NCBI RefSeq assembly: GCF_023016065.1
Contig: NZ_JALKAQ010000005.1
Location: forward strand, 62,001 to 126,000
Length of the DNA: 64,000 bases
Origin: Marinobacter sp. S0848L
Lineage (GTDB): Bacteria > Pseudomonadota > Gammaproteobacteria > Pseudomonadales > Oleiphilaceae
Direction of reading: 5' to 3'
Part shown: positions 1-8,523 of the stretch, in pieces
Layout: every line of letters starts with the position of its first letter
Position numbering within the stretch: position 1 is the first letter of the stretch
Program-made: the position numbers and the translations under genes
The notes under the pieces: model-generated
The model's input: the letters and a program-made list of their open reading frames with translations, nothing else
Told to the model about the DNA's origin: nothing
Database searches by the model: none

Positions 1-2
1 TC

Positions 3-401
3 GATTTAACGGAAGAAGCCCCGCAAGTGTTGGACAAAGCAAAAGCCATTTCTGAAGCGCACGGCGCCAAGCTGATCCTTGCACACGTAGTAGAGCCGGT
101 TGGTTATGCCTATGGCGGAGATATTCCGATGGACCTGTCGGAGCTGCAGGACCAGCTGGATAAGGCAGCGCGAGAACAGCTTGGAAAATACGGCGAGCAG
201 TACGGGATCAGTAAGGAAGATCAAATTGTGACGGTTGGCCGGCCGGAATCTGAAATTCATCGATTGGTGGCCGAACACGATATCGACCTGACCATTGTCG
301 GCAGCCATGGCCGAAAAGGTATTCAGCTGCTGCTTGGCTCAACGGCAAATGGGGTATTGCACGGAACCGAGTGCGATGTAATGGCGATCAGAATTCGCTA
401 A
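3..401 (+). CDS. Universal stress protein, UspA family (5' end outside window)
   Basis: The reading frame is open from base 3 at the window edge, so the true start and the first ten or so residues are missing. The C-terminal half carries the nucleotide-binding signature of ATP-binding Usp proteins, G-x2-G-x9-G-S (GSHGRKGIQLLLGST), followed by the usual last strand with CDVMAIR. The family is cytoplasmic and dimeric and helps cells survive stress and growth arrest. No partner gene is visible downstream. The gene ends at a hairpin shared with the convergent uup gene. An internal GTG at 27 is not needed as a start, because homology-like sequence (DLTEEAP) continues upstream of it. Family assignment is firm; the exact role is unknown. 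Confidence 0.9.
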   Translation, partial: DLTEEAPQVLDKAKAISEAHGAKLILAHVVEPVGYAYGGDIPMDLSELQDQLDKAAREQLGKYGEQYGISKEDQIVTVGRPESEIHRLVAEHDIDLTIVGSHGRKGIQLLLGSTANGVLHGTECDVMAIRIR

Positions 402-408
402 GCCGTCG

Positions 409-432
409 AAAAGGGGGCAACCTGCCCCCTTT
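409..432. terminator. Bidirectional intrinsic terminator between uspA and uup
   Basis: An inverted repeat AAAGGGGGC / GCCCCCTTT with a short loop lies between two convergent genes and has A/T tracts on both sides. It can therefore stop transcription from either direction. Confidence 0.75.
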
Positions 433-435
433 AGT

Positions 436-2367
436 TCATTGGCCAGCTTGCTCTTCCAGCTCCATCCAGCGTTCAATGACACCCTCCAGCTCCGCTTCAG
501 CCGAACTTAAGGCATCCAACGTAGCCGCGACCTCGTCGGGCGCCCCCGAGTAGAAATCCGGCCCGGAGATCTCTTCCTGCAAATTAGCCACACGAGCCTC
601 GAGCTGCTCGATTTTACCCGGCAACTGTTCGAGCTCAAGCTTGAGTTTATAACTAAGCTTGACGGCCTTAGGCTTCGCCGGCTGTTTGGCAGGCGCTTCC
701 TCAGACTTATCGACTGCGGCCGCTTCTTTGCCGCGCTTATCTTGCTTGTCGGGACGGTTACCAGTAGCTTCAGACGGGAAAACTCCCCCTTGTCGTCGCC
801 AGTCGCTGTACCCACCTACATACTCCCGCGCTGTTCCAGTGCCATCCAGAAAGATCACGTCGGTGACGACGTTGTCGAGGAATTCCCGGTCGTGACTGAT
901 GACAAGCACCGTTCCCTTGAACTCCGACACCTGCTCTTCGAGCAACTCTAGCGTCTCTACGTCCAGATCGTTGGTGGGCTCATCCAGAACCAGAATATTG
1001 GCCGGCTTACTGAACAGTTTCGCCAACAACAACCGCGCCCTTTCGCCGCCGGAAAACACACTGACGGGTGAGCGTGCCCGCTCCGGCGTAAACAGAAACT
1101 CCTGCAGATAGCCAAGAACATGCTTACTCTGCCCATTAATTTCTATAAACTCCCGGCCTTCGGAGAGGTTATCCAGCGCATTCTTTTCTAGATCCAGCTC
1201 TCCACGAAGCTGATCAAAATACGCCACTTTCAGATTTGTACCCAACCGGATGCTACCCGAGCTTGGCGCCAACTCACCCAACAGCAACCTGACTAAGGTT
1301 GTTTTACCGGTGCCGTTTTCGCCGACCAGGCCAATCTTGTCACCCCGCAGAACCGTCAGCTCCAAATCCTTGATGACCGGAGACTGCCCGGGATAGGCAA
1401 AATCCGCATGCCTTGCTTCAGCGACCAACTTTCCTGAGCGCGCCGCTTCTTCAACCGCAAAGCTGGCAGTACCTCCACGCACCCGCCTCTGCCGGTGCTC
1501 TTCCCGCATGGCTTTCAAATGACGCACTCGCCCCATATTTCGGGTTCTTCGCGCCTTGATTCCCTGCCGAATCCAAGCCTCTTCCTGCTTTAATCTCTTG
1601 TCGAAAAGCGCGTTCTGCCGCTCTTCCTCTTCAAGCGCTTTTTCTTTCAGCTCAAGGTATTTGTCGTAAGTTGCAGAGAAACTGACAAGCTGCCCACGAT
1701 CCAGCTCAACGACACGTGTTGCCATACGGCGTATGAACGCCCGGTCGTGACTGACGAACAGCATCGCCCCACGGAACTGGGAAAGCGCCTCTTCCAGCCA
1801 AGCGATAGCCGGCACATCAAGATGGTTGGTCGGCTCATCCAAAAGCAATACATCCGGCTCAACCACCAGAGCCTTGGCTAACAAAACCCGACGCTGCCAA
1901 CCACCAGACAGGGTATTCAGGGCCCGATCCGGTTCCACACCGTACTGCGCCAGAATTGTGGTTACCTTCTGGTCAAGACGCCAACCGTCAAGCGTTTCCA
2001 ATCGCTCCTGAACCGCCATCATTTTATTCAGGCTGGCCTCATCGGTTTGCTGAGACAAGTGGTGAAACTGAGCAAGCAGCTCACCGGTTTCAGGAAAAGC
2101 CGATGCCACCACTTCATAGGCTGTGCGCGAATCTTCCGATGGCAGGTTCTGCGGTAAAACCGACAGCGCAGCGCCCTCCTCCAGTCGGACCACGCCATTT
2201 TCTGGCGTAATTTCACCCTTGACAATTTTGAGCAGCGTCGATTTGCCCTCGCCATTGCGGCCAAGCAAACACACCCGCTCTCCCGGCTCGATATTCAAAG
2301 ACGCACCGTCTAATAAAGGGTGCATACCAAATGACAGGGATATTTTATCCAGGGTTAACAAAGGCAC
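436..2367 (-). CDS. uup: ABC-F family ATPase Uup
   Basis: A soluble protein of two ABC ATPase domains with no membrane segment, which defines the ABC-F family (ribosome-associated ATPases). The first domain has Walker A GRNGEGKST (about residue 40), signature LSGGWQRR and Walker B LLLDEPTNHLD. The second has GENGTGKTT, FSGGERAR and LVLDEPTNDLD. A charged linker lies between the domains. A C-terminal coiled coil of about 90 residues, rich in E, L and K, is typical of Uup and binds nucleic acid. I chose the GTG at 2367 (643 aa, beginning MPLLTLDKISL) because AGGAG lies 11 bases upstream. An alternative GTG at 2379 would add four residues and overlap the end of the upstream MOSC gene. Uup affects ribosome function and transposon excision in E. 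coli. The two genes look co-transcribed. Confidence 0.93.
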   Translation of the reverse strand: MPLLTLDKISLSFGMHPLLDGASLNIEPGERVCLLGRNGEGKSTLLKIVKGEITPENGVVRLEEGAALSVLPQNLPSEDSRTAYEVVASAFPETGELLAQFHHLSQQTDEASLNKMMAVQERLETLDGWRLDQKVTTILAQYGVEPDRALNTLSGGWQRRVLLAKALVVEPDVLLLDEPTNHLDVPAIAWLEEALSQFRGAMLFVSHDRAFIRRMATRVVELDRGQLVSFSATYDKYLELKEKALEEEERQNALFDKRLKQEEAWIRQGIKARRTRNMGRVRHLKAMREEHRQRRVRGGTASFAVEEAARSGKLVAEARHADFAYPGQSPVIKDLELTVLRGDKIGLVGENGTGKTTLVRLLLGELAPSSGSIRLGTNLKVAYFDQLRGELDLEKNALDNLSEGREFIEINGQSKHVLGYLQEFLFTPERARSPVSVFSGGERARLLLAKLFSKPANILVLDEPTNDLDVETLELLEEQVSEFKGTVLVISHDREFLDNVVTDVIFLDGTGTAREYVGGYSDWRRQGGVFPSEATGNRPDKQDKRGKEAAAVDKSEEAPAKQPAKPKAVKLSYKLKLELEQLPGKIEQLEARVANLQEEISGPDFYSGAPDEVAATLDALSSAEAELEGVIERWMELEEQAGQ

Positions 2368-2372
2368 TGTAC

Positions 2373-3170
2373 TCAACACTCCTGCTCGATAATAGAAACG
2401 GAATCTCCGACCACAATTCTTCCACGCCCGTCGTGCACGGCGTTTTGACCAAAGATCACACCGTCCCCGGTTCTGCGATAACCAGACAGGGTCTTAAGCG
2501 GCTCGGTGCCTGGATCTTTCACGCCCGTATCCGGATTAACGGTTGTCAGAACACAACGGGAACACGGCTTAACCACTCGCAAGCCTACGTCACCGACATG
2601 TAGTACACGCCAGTTGTCTTCAGCCCAAGGTTCGGCACCGGAAATGACAATATTAGGCCGGAAACGGCGCATATCGACGGGCTGTGCCAAACGGCCATTC
2701 AGCTCCGCTAAAGATGCCGAATTCGCAACAAGGAACGGGAAACCATCGGCGAAACCTACTCGGCGCTCATCCGCGACTCGCTCCGGATCCACTCTACGAA
2801 ACGTAGTCTCCGGCATATAAACCAAGCGCAATGGCTCGCCGCAGAAACGGCTGAGCGCCTCATTGGCCATCTGCTGTGCTGCGCTGGCAAGAACCTGATC
2901 ACGCCATACCGTGACTTGCTCTTGCTTATTGTCTGGCGTAAGCGCAAATTCGCCTTGCCCGGGGATTTGGATGTTCACGGCTTCACCGTCCAGAGCAACC
3001 CCGATTAATGCCAGGCGCGGCAAGCGCCTTTGGGTTGCGAATTTCCCGTTCGCATCAACGATCATCCAGCGACGATCCCCGGAAGGACCAAAGTCATCCA
3101 ACGCCAGATGCGACACAGGAATACCGGCAAGCGATTTTACCGGGTATATAAACAGAGACTGTACGTTCAT
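2373..3170 (-). CDS. MOSC domain protein, YcbX-like without ferredoxin domain
   Basis: The protein has an N-terminal MOSC beta-barrel domain (VQSLFIYPVKSLAGI...) followed by a MOSC domain. The conserved cysteine region PCSRCVLTTVNPDTG lies at about residues 205-220. MOSC proteins bind or use the molybdenum cofactor, and E. coli YcbX reduces N-hydroxylated bases with a C-terminal 2Fe-2S ferredoxin domain. That domain is absent here: this protein is 265 aa against about 369 for YcbX, so electrons must come from a separate partner. The ATG at 3170 begins MNVQSLFIYPVKSL, as in the family. The ribosome site is weak. The stop overlaps the region of the uup start, suggesting one transcript. The substrate is not known. 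Confidence 0.85.
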   Translation of the reverse strand: MNVQSLFIYPVKSLAGIPVSHLALDDFGPSGDRRWMIVDANGKFATQRRLPRLALIGVALDGEAVNIQIPGQGEFALTPDNKQEQVTVWRDQVLASAAQQMANEALSRFCGEPLRLVYMPETTFRRVDPERVADERRVGFADGFPFLVANSASLAELNGRLAQPVDMRRFRPNIVISGAEPWAEDNWRVLHVGDVGLRVVKPCSRCVLTTVNPDTGVKDPGTEPLKTLSGYRRTGDGVIFGQNAVHDGRGRIVVGDSVSIIEQEC

Positions 3171-3271
3171 AGAGAACTCTTCGGGCACGCGATTACATCA
3201 ATGAAGCAACAGAGTATAACCGAGGCAGGTAGCTAACGCAGAAAGGGATTAATAGGCCGGGAACAAATAGC

Positions 3272-3300
3272 AAAAAACCCGACACAAAGGTCGGGTTTTT
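3272..3300 (-). terminator. Terminator downstream of tRNA-Gly
   Basis: A stem of AAAACCCGAC / GTCGGGTTTT with loop ACAAAG is followed by a T tract on the minus strand, nine bases beyond the tRNA 3' end. Confidence 0.8.
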
Positions 3301-3308
3301 CTGAATTC

Positions 3309-3384
3309 TGGAGCGGGAAACGAGATTCGAACTCGCGACCCCAACCTTGGCAAGGTTGTGCTCTACCAACTGAGCTATTCCCGC
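3309..3384 (-). tRNA. tRNA-Gly (anticodon GCC)
   Basis: The minus strand reads GCGGGAATAGCTCAGTTGGT at the 5' end. The anticodon stem-loop is CAACC TTGCCAA GGTTG, giving anticodon GCC. The T arm is GCGAGTTCGAATCTCGT and the acceptor strand CCCGC is followed by an encoded TCCA end. The length is 76 nt and all four arms pair. Confidence 0.97.
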
Positions 3385-3498
3385 TTTTCGGCTGTGAGGC
3401 ATTGCCTCTCAACGGCTGCGTATTCTACTGATCCCGGCCCGGCCGTCAACTGTTTTCTATAATTTTTTTCAAATTAAAAGGATCGGTCAAATAACAAC

Positions 3499-4101
3499 CT
3501 ATTGCCCATAGCGGGCGCCATTTTTTAGATAGGCTTCCTCGTCTTCGGTAGATATGCGCCCTAACGCCTTATTTCGATGCGGAAACCGCCCGAACCTCCG
3601 AACAACCTCACGATGATCTTCCGCAGACTCCACGAAGCTCTCAAGGAACTCACCCAACAACCCGCTTTCCAGCGCTGCAAGTTGACGGTAGCACTGTACC
3701 GACAGTTCCTGATCATCCTGCCGTTCCGAGTGTTGTAACGGCATATAAACGAACGCACGCATCACCGAAGGCAAAGCCACATCATAGCCTTTGTTCATTG
3801 CTGCTCTGCAACGTTCGCGCGCAAGGCGGTCATGCTCGAACGCCAACGAGGTGCCCCGGTAAATATTACGAATAAACTGATCCAATAAAAGAATTTCAGC
3901 CAACGCACCGCCGGCCTCCGTGCGCCAGTTTTCTAACCCTTGCTCAGATGCGAAAACAACCAACGACATAAACCGCCGCCTTATTTCCCGATCAAACCCA
4001 CGATCAGAGCGAAACCAGCGGTTTCGATGAAGCCTATCCGGAAGCCCCTGGGGATCCAACTCTCCAAACCAGAAATCCAAAAGCTCTTTCCAATCGAACA
4101 T
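3499..4101 (-). CDS. DUF924 family protein
   Basis: The protein has 200 aa and begins MFDWKELLDFWFGELDP; the FWFGE motif is the hallmark of DUF924 (PF06041). Other conserved stretches are LLLDQFIRNIYRGT (about residues 70-83), AFVYMPLQHSE (about 115) and RFGRFPHRNKALGR near the C-terminus. It is predicted soluble and all-helical. No biochemical function is established for this family as far as I know. It is divergent from the cbiX-like gene with about 55 bases between starts, so the two promoters must be compact or overlap. Nothing unusual is seen in the reading frame. Confidence 0.88.
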   Translation of the reverse strand: MFDWKELLDFWFGELDPQGLPDRLHRNRWFRSDRGFDREIRRRFMSLVVFASEQGLENWRTEAGGALAEILLLDQFIRNIYRGTSLAFEHDRLARERCRAAMNKGYDVALPSVMRAFVYMPLQHSERQDDQELSVQCYRQLAALESGLLGEFLESFVESAEDHREVVRRFGRFPHRNKALGRISTEDEEAYLKNGARYGQ

Positions 4102-4155
4102 TACCCAACTCCCTGATACATTAACCTAATACTCGCAAATCTAATCGGAGATGTT

Positions 4156-4533
4156 ATGACCAGTACGCACCATATCATTTTGCTTGCCCACGGCAGCAGC
4201 GACAAACGCTGGTGCGAAACCTTCGAGAAACTCGCAGAACCGACTCTTAACTCGATCGACAACGCCACGATTGCCTATATGGAACTCGCTGAGCCATCGA
4301 TGGAAACGATCGTGGCTCAAGCAAAATCCCAGGGAGCCAAGGAGTTCACTGTCGTCCCTCTGTTTCTTGCTGCTGGCCGACATTTGCGCAAAGACGTACC
4401 CGCGATGATTGACGAGATCGAGAAGCAGCACAACGTTTCGATGCGCCTGGCAGACCCTATCGGCTACAACCCCCATCTCGGATTAGCCATCAGAGATGTG
4501 GTGCAGGAGGAACTGGCAAAGCCAGTCTGCTAA
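4156..4533 (+). CDS. CbiX/SirB-type chelatase (sirohydrochlorin)
   Basis: A single-domain protein of 125 aa, the length of small CbiX-type class II chelatases, which insert Co2+, Fe2+ or Ni2+ into sirohydrochlorin or related tetrapyrroles. The N-terminal LLAHGSSDKRW has the catalytic His at about residue 11. The second conserved His lies in PLFLAAGRHLRKDVP (about residue 77). The start ATG at 4156 follows CGGAG by five bases. No cobalamin or siroheme genes adjoin it, so the metal cannot be read from context. The B12-dependent ribonucleotide reductase at the far end of the window shows only that the cell uses cobalamin. The gene is followed after 35 bases by the epimerase gene, likely in one transcript. 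Confidence 0.85.
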   Translation: MTSTHHIILLAHGSSDKRWCETFEKLAEPTLNSIDNATIAYMELAEPSMETIVAQAKSQGAKEFTVVPLFLAAGRHLRKDVPAMIDEIEKQHNVSMRLADPIGYNPHLGLAIRDVVQEELAKPVC

Positions 4534-4568
4534 TTACACCGACAATCAACACGAACCGGGAGGCCGTC

Positions 4569-5483
4569 ATGCCTAAGAAAGTCCTTATAACTGGTGGTAC
4601 CGGCTTCATCGGCCGGGAATTGTGCAAACAGTTGCTAAAAGCCGGCCACAACCTCACCGTATTGAGCCGACAAAAACCGGCAACCGTCAAAGCCATTTGC
4701 GGCAAGGTTGAGCCGGTCTCAGAGCTCAACCTTCTGAAATCGCACCCGGGATTCGATGTGGTGTTCAACCTGGCAGGGGAAGGCATTGCCGATAAGCGCT
4801 GGTCCGCCGAACGGAAAGCCACCTTATTAGACAGTCGAGTCGCTCTCACACTCACCCTGGTAGAGGTAATCAGGTCCTGGGACCAACCTCCGATGACGGT
4901 CATTTCAGGCTCAGCCGTCGGATTCTACGGTGATCAAGGCCCGCACCTCGTTACGGAAGACACCACACCGACTCCTGGGTTCACCCACCGACTCTGTGCA
5001 GAATGGGAAGACGCTGCACTGTCTCTGCAAACAGATTCCGTCAGAGTGTGCCTGTCACGCACAGGACTTGTCGTGGGCAAGGACGGCGGTTTTCTTGAGC
5101 GCATGACGCTCCCTTTCAAGCTAGGACTCGGAGGCAAACTTGGCAGCGGCACGCAATACATGCCGTGGGTGCATCGACAAGATGTCGTAGCCGGCCTGAT
5201 CTGGATGATGGAGAACCATTTAGCCCAAGGGGCGTACAACATGGTAAGCCCCAACCCCGTCACCAACGCCGAGTTTACACGGACATTTGCAAAAGCGCTG
5301 AAACGACCGGCGTTACTCCCTGCCCCGGCACCTGCTTTGCGAATGATATTGGGCGAAATGTCAGAGCTGCTTTTGACCGGCCAGAAGGCGGTACCTGCGA
5401 GATTACAATCGGAAGGGTTCAAGTTCAGCTATCCCGCTTTAGAGAATGCGCTGAACAACAGTATAAAAAATAAAAATTTTTGA
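4569..5483 (+). CDS. TIGR01777 family NAD(P)-dependent epimerase (YfcH-like)
   Basis: The protein is an extended short-chain dehydrogenase/reductase of 304 aa with an N-terminal Rossmann glycine motif GGTGFIG (residues 8-14). Family-specific features are NLAGEGIADKRW (about residues 69-80), SGSAVGFYGD (about 118-127) and YMPWVHRQDVV. A C-terminal DUF1731-type segment ends the protein (about residues 250-300: PAPALRMILGEMSELLLTGQKAVPARLQ). E. coli YfcH is the closest known example; substrate and product are not established. The start at 4569 follows GGGAGG. It lies downstream of cbiX on the same strand, but no functional link is evident. The assignment to the family is secure, the role is not. 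Confidence 0.88.
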   Translation: MPKKVLITGGTGFIGRELCKQLLKAGHNLTVLSRQKPATVKAICGKVEPVSELNLLKSHPGFDVVFNLAGEGIADKRWSAERKATLLDSRVALTLTLVEVIRSWDQPPMTVISGSAVGFYGDQGPHLVTEDTTPTPGFTHRLCAEWEDAALSLQTDSVRVCLSRTGLVVGKDGGFLERMTLPFKLGLGGKLGSGTQYMPWVHRQDVVAGLIWMMENHLAQGAYNMVSPNPVTNAEFTRTFAKALKRPALLPAPAPALRMILGEMSELLLTGQKAVPARLQSEGFKFSYPALENALNNSIKNKNF

Positions 5484-5558
5484 AAATAATCGTTGACAGC
5501 CTGCCGGTCGATACTTAATATACGCGCCATCTCGACGAGGCAAGTCAAGAAGTGTTGC

Positions 5559-5634
5559 GTCCCCTTCGTCTAGTGGCCTAGGACTCCGCCCTTTCACGGC
5601 GGCAACAGGGGTTCGAACCCCCTAGGGGACGCCA
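5559..5634 (+). tRNA. tRNA-Glu (anticodon TTC)
   Basis: The sequence starts GTCCCCTTCGTCTAGTGGCC. The anticodon stem-loop is CCGCC CTTTCAC GGCGG, giving anticodon TTC. The T arm is AGGGGTTCGAACCCCCT and the acceptor GGGGAC is followed by GCCA. All 76 nt fold as a standard tRNA. A short T run follows the 3' end. Confidence 0.97.
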
Positions 5635-5642
5635 ATTTTTCT

Positions 5643-5798
5643 TTACGATACGCCTACATGGCCCTGGCCATTCTTTCCTTTTTCCTTCTGGGTATGTCGC
5701 TCTTGATCTTTCACCACAAAGATCCCGACACCCACGAAAAAGCTGATCATTAAAAGAACAGTTGCAATTCCCGCGAAAACAACCACATCCATAAACAT
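5643..5798 (-). CDS. Small membrane protein resembling CcoM of cbb3 cytochrome oxidase
   Basis: This 51-codon gene is below usual gene-calling limits. The ATG at 5798 is preceded by GTGGAGG with a five-base spacer, an excellent ribosome site. The protein starts MFMDVVVFAGIATVLLMISF and has one transmembrane helix (about residues 4-29), then a charged tail with KDQERH and several K/E/G residues. The pattern of a short periplasmic start, one helix ending in FVGVGIFVVKD and a positively charged tail resembles my recollection of CcoM, a roughly 37-residue subunit that stabilises cbb3 oxidase in Pseudomonas. A perfect Anr/FNR box lies about 80 bases upstream, as expected for a micro-aerobic oxidase subunit. 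It could instead be an unrelated small membrane protein; CcoM identity is inferred, not proved. Confidence 0.68.
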   Translation of the reverse strand: MFMDVVVFAGIATVLLMISFFVGVGIFVVKDQERHTQKEKGKNGQGHVGVS

Positions 5799-5873
5799 AA
5801 AAACCTCCACCACTGCTGCGTTAGCTTCTGTAAATTGATTAAGCTCAGGTTACGCGGTACCGAAAATTTTGTA

Positions 5874-5887
5874 TTGATCTGCATCAA
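5874..5887 (-). promoter_or_regulatory. Anr/FNR binding site
   Basis: TTGATCTGCATCAA matches the FNR/Anr consensus TTGAT-N4-ATCAA at all ten defined positions. Its centre lies about 82 bases upstream of the start codon of the small membrane protein gene at 5798. It is palindromic, so it could also act on the divergent GGDEF-EAL gene. Confidence 0.75.
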
Positions 5888-5984
5888 GTACAGATCGGTG
5901 TCAGGCTTGCCAGCCAAAGCTGAGAAGCACACCTCCTTTTTGCCTTTCCAAAGACGCAAATCCTAAGCATTTGAAAAAGACTGC

Positions 5985-5993
5985 TGCTATAGT
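5985..5993 (+). promoter_or_regulatory. Probable extended -10 promoter for the GGDEF-EAL gene
   Basis: TGCTATAGT is an extended -10 element 48 bases ahead of the ATG at 6041. No convincing -35 hexamer is seen at the matching distance, which extended -10 promoters can tolerate. The region 5799-6040 otherwise holds only the Anr box. Confidence 0.4.
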
Positions 5994-6040
5994 CAGTTTT
6001 TAACTGTTTCGTTTACACATTTAAATTAGGATTGCCAAGG

Positions 6041-8503
6041 ATGGCGACTCAGCTCGGTACCTCAAGCGGTGACCAAACGAACAACATGCCCGATATCTCC
6101 AGTCGTCTAAGACGATTCCGACGCACCTCTCCCCTTTCGTTCCGGCTTCTTAGCTGGATACTCATCTTTAGCTCGGCTTTGACTCTTCTGGCATCAGGTG
6201 TACAGATATACTCGGATTACCGCAAAGATCTGGCAGATATAGAAGACAGAATGGAAGTGATTGAATCCGGCTATGCTTCAAGCCTTACCCGAAGCTTGTG
6301 GGCACTGGACCAAAAACTGTTGCAAACTCAGATGGAAGGCATCTTAAGCTTACCTGATATTGCGCATTTACGCCTTCGCATCGAACCCGACTCAGAGTTG
6401 GTCATGGGTAAACTCCCCAATGATTCCAACACCCTCAGCCACAGCTTCGCCCTAAATCATCACGAAGGTGAACTGTTCAGGCTCGGGCATCTGACGGTCA
6501 CGGCAAGCCTTGATCGCGTATATACCGATTTAAAAACCAAGATTGGCGCCACACTCATTACCCAGTTCCTGACGATCTTTGTGGTTTCGATTGTGATCCT
6601 GTCCATCTTTCGACATCTGGTTACCCGCCACTTAACGGCAATGGCAGAGTACACCCGGGATCTCTCACTCGATGACCTCAGCCGCCCTTTGCAACTGGAC
6701 CGCCCGGAGCCCAAGAACCATCTCCGGGACGAGCTTGGCATGGTAACCGATGCGATCAACCAGATGCGCGAACGGCTTAATGAAGATATAGCACGCCGGG
6801 AACACGATGCAGCCGAGATTCTGAAATTCTCGGAAGCCATCGACCAAAGCCCCTCATCCGTTTTAATTTGCGATAAGCAATGGCGCATCGAATACGCCAA
6901 CAAGAAATTCCTGCAACTTACCGGGCACCGACCTGAAGACATTAAAAACCAGCACCCTTCCCATTTAATTCGCCAAAGCATGGGGGAACGGGAAGCTGAA
7001 CAACTTTGGCAATCAGTACGCCTTCAGGTGCAACGTGTTGGCGTATGGCAAGGCGAGGTCAATAGCTCCCGTTCTAACGGCGAACGCTACTGGGAACAAC
7101 TGGTGATCACCCCGATTAAAGGCACGAATGGGGAAACCACCGGCTACCTCATTCTCGGCGAAGACATCAGCATTCGAAAGCGCTATGAACAACAACTGCT
7201 CCGACAAGCGAATTACGATATTCTCACCGGGCTTCCAAACAGAATGCTTGCCCTCGACCGTCTGAAACTGGCCATAGCACAGGCCCGCAGAGACACCACC
7301 CAGGTTGGTGTCATGTTTCTTGACCTCGACAACTTCAAACACATTAACGACACCCTCGGTCATGACGCGGGTGATACCTTGCTGGTGGAAGCCGCCCGGC
7401 GGGTTTCTAGCTGCCTTCGGGGCACGAGCACCGTCGCAAGACTTGGGGGTGATGAGTTCCTGGTCATACTTCCCGGGCTGACCGATGTTAACGACGCACG
7501 CCAGGTTGCTCAGCGCATCTTGCAGACATTCTCGTCACCGTTTTTGCTCCATGCTCAGGAAGTCTTTGTAACGACCAGTATTGGCATTGCGGTCTTCCCC
7601 AACGACGCCGACACCAGTGGTTCGTTGCTCCAGCACGCAGACGCGGCTATGTACGAAGCCAAACATCAAGGGAAGAGTTCCTACGCACTCTTTACACCGG
7701 AGATGACAGAGGTTTCCCACGAACGCCTTCACATGGAATCCCACATGAGAAAGGCGTTAGAACTCAATGAGTTTCAACTTGTATTTCAACCGATTGTTGA
7801 AACGTCCTCTGGCAAGCTGGTGGCAGCCGAAGCGCTATTGCGTTGGAATAACCCCTCTCTCGGTACCGTCATGCCCGACCGCTTTATCCCCCTCGCCGAG
7901 GAAACCGGGCTGATCATCCCCATTGGTGAATGGGTGATCCAGGAGGCTTGTAAGGCCGCACAGTGCTGGCAAGCCCTTGCGGGATACGACATAGGGATTG
8001 CCATTAATGTGTCACCCAGACAGTTCCGAGACCCCGGGTTCACAGACGTTGTACTCCAGGCGCTGGCCGACAGCCATCTCAAACCCGAGTTACTTGAACT
8101 TGAAATTACCGAGCGGCTGATTCTGGATAACACGATCGAAACCGCCGACATTCTACGGCAGCTGGATACTGCCGGCGTCCGACTCTCTGTTGACGATTTC
8201 GGTACGGGTTACTCGGCATTGAGCTATCTCAAGACGTATCCCTTTGATACGCTTAAAATTGACAAGTCGTTCATTCAAGACGTGCTTACCGATACCGACG
8301 ACTCGGCATTGGTCCGGGCCATCATCAACATGGCACATAGCTTAGGCTTAACCGTCATCGCTGAAGGTGTCGAAGAGGAAGCACAAACGCATTTTTTGAA
8401 ATTGGAACATTGCGATTATTCCCAAGGCTACTTCTATAGCCACCCCCTGCCAGAGCAGGAATTTATTCACTGGCTCGAGAACAATCACCGAGCTCATATC
8501 TAA
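6041..8503 (+). CDS. Membrane-bound PAS-GGDEF-EAL protein (c-di-GMP turnover)
   Basis: The start ATG at 6041 is preferred over an in-frame TTG at 6032. The 820-aa protein has a transmembrane helix at about residues 40-60, a periplasmic sensor region of about 100 residues and a second helix (about 165-190). A HAMP-like linker and a PAS domain (about 265-385) follow, then GGDEF (about 390-555) and EAL (about 565-815). The GGDEF motif RLGGDEF is intact, so cyclase activity is possible. The inhibitory I-site RxxD is RGTS, so product inhibition is probably lost. The EAL domain keeps EALLRW, the conserved N of NVSPRQF, E of LEITERL, DDFGTGYSAL, K of LKIDKSF and the E of EGVEEE, so phosphodiesterase activity is likely. 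The ackA gene follows after 20 bases. The signal sensed is unknown. Confidence 0.93.
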   Translation: MATQLGTSSGDQTNNMPDISSRLRRFRRTSPLSFRLLSWILIFSSALTLLASGVQIYSDYRKDLADIEDRMEVIESGYASSLTRSLWALDQKLLQTQMEGILSLPDIAHLRLRIEPDSELVMGKLPNDSNTLSHSFALNHHEGELFRLGHLTVTASLDRVYTDLKTKIGATLITQFLTIFVVSIVILSIFRHLVTRHLTAMAEYTRDLSLDDLSRPLQLDRPEPKNHLRDELGMVTDAINQMRERLNEDIARREHDAAEILKFSEAIDQSPSSVLICDKQWRIEYANKKFLQLTGHRPEDIKNQHPSHLIRQSMGEREAEQLWQSVRLQVQRVGVWQGEVNSSRSNGERYWEQLVITPIKGTNGETTGYLILGEDISIRKRYEQQLLRQANYDILTGLPNRMLALDRLKLAIAQARRDTTQVGVMFLDLDNFKHINDTLGHDAGDTLLVEAARRVSSCLRGTSTVARLGGDEFLVILPGLTDVNDARQVAQRILQTFSSPFLLHAQEVFVTTSIGIAVFPNDADTSGSLLQHADAAMYEAKHQGKSSYALFTPEMTEVSHERLHMESHMRKALELNEFQLVFQPIVETSSGKLVAAEALLRWNNPSLGTVMPDRFIPLAEETGLIIPIGEWVIQEACKAAQCWQALAGYDIGIAINVSPRQFRDPGFTDVVLQALADSHLKPELLELEITERLILDNTIETADILRQLDTAGVRLSVDDFGTGYSALSYLKTYPFDTLKIDKSFIQDVLTDTDDSALVRAIINMAHSLGLTVIAEGVEEEAQTHFLKLEHCDYSQGYFYSHPLPEQEFIHWLENNHRAHI

Positions 8504-8523
8504 GCACCAAAACGGCATTACCC

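Noticed and set aside
5658-5753. 31-codon hydrophobic frame on the plus strand
   Set aside because: It has no ribosome site and is antisense to the better supported CcoM-like gene.
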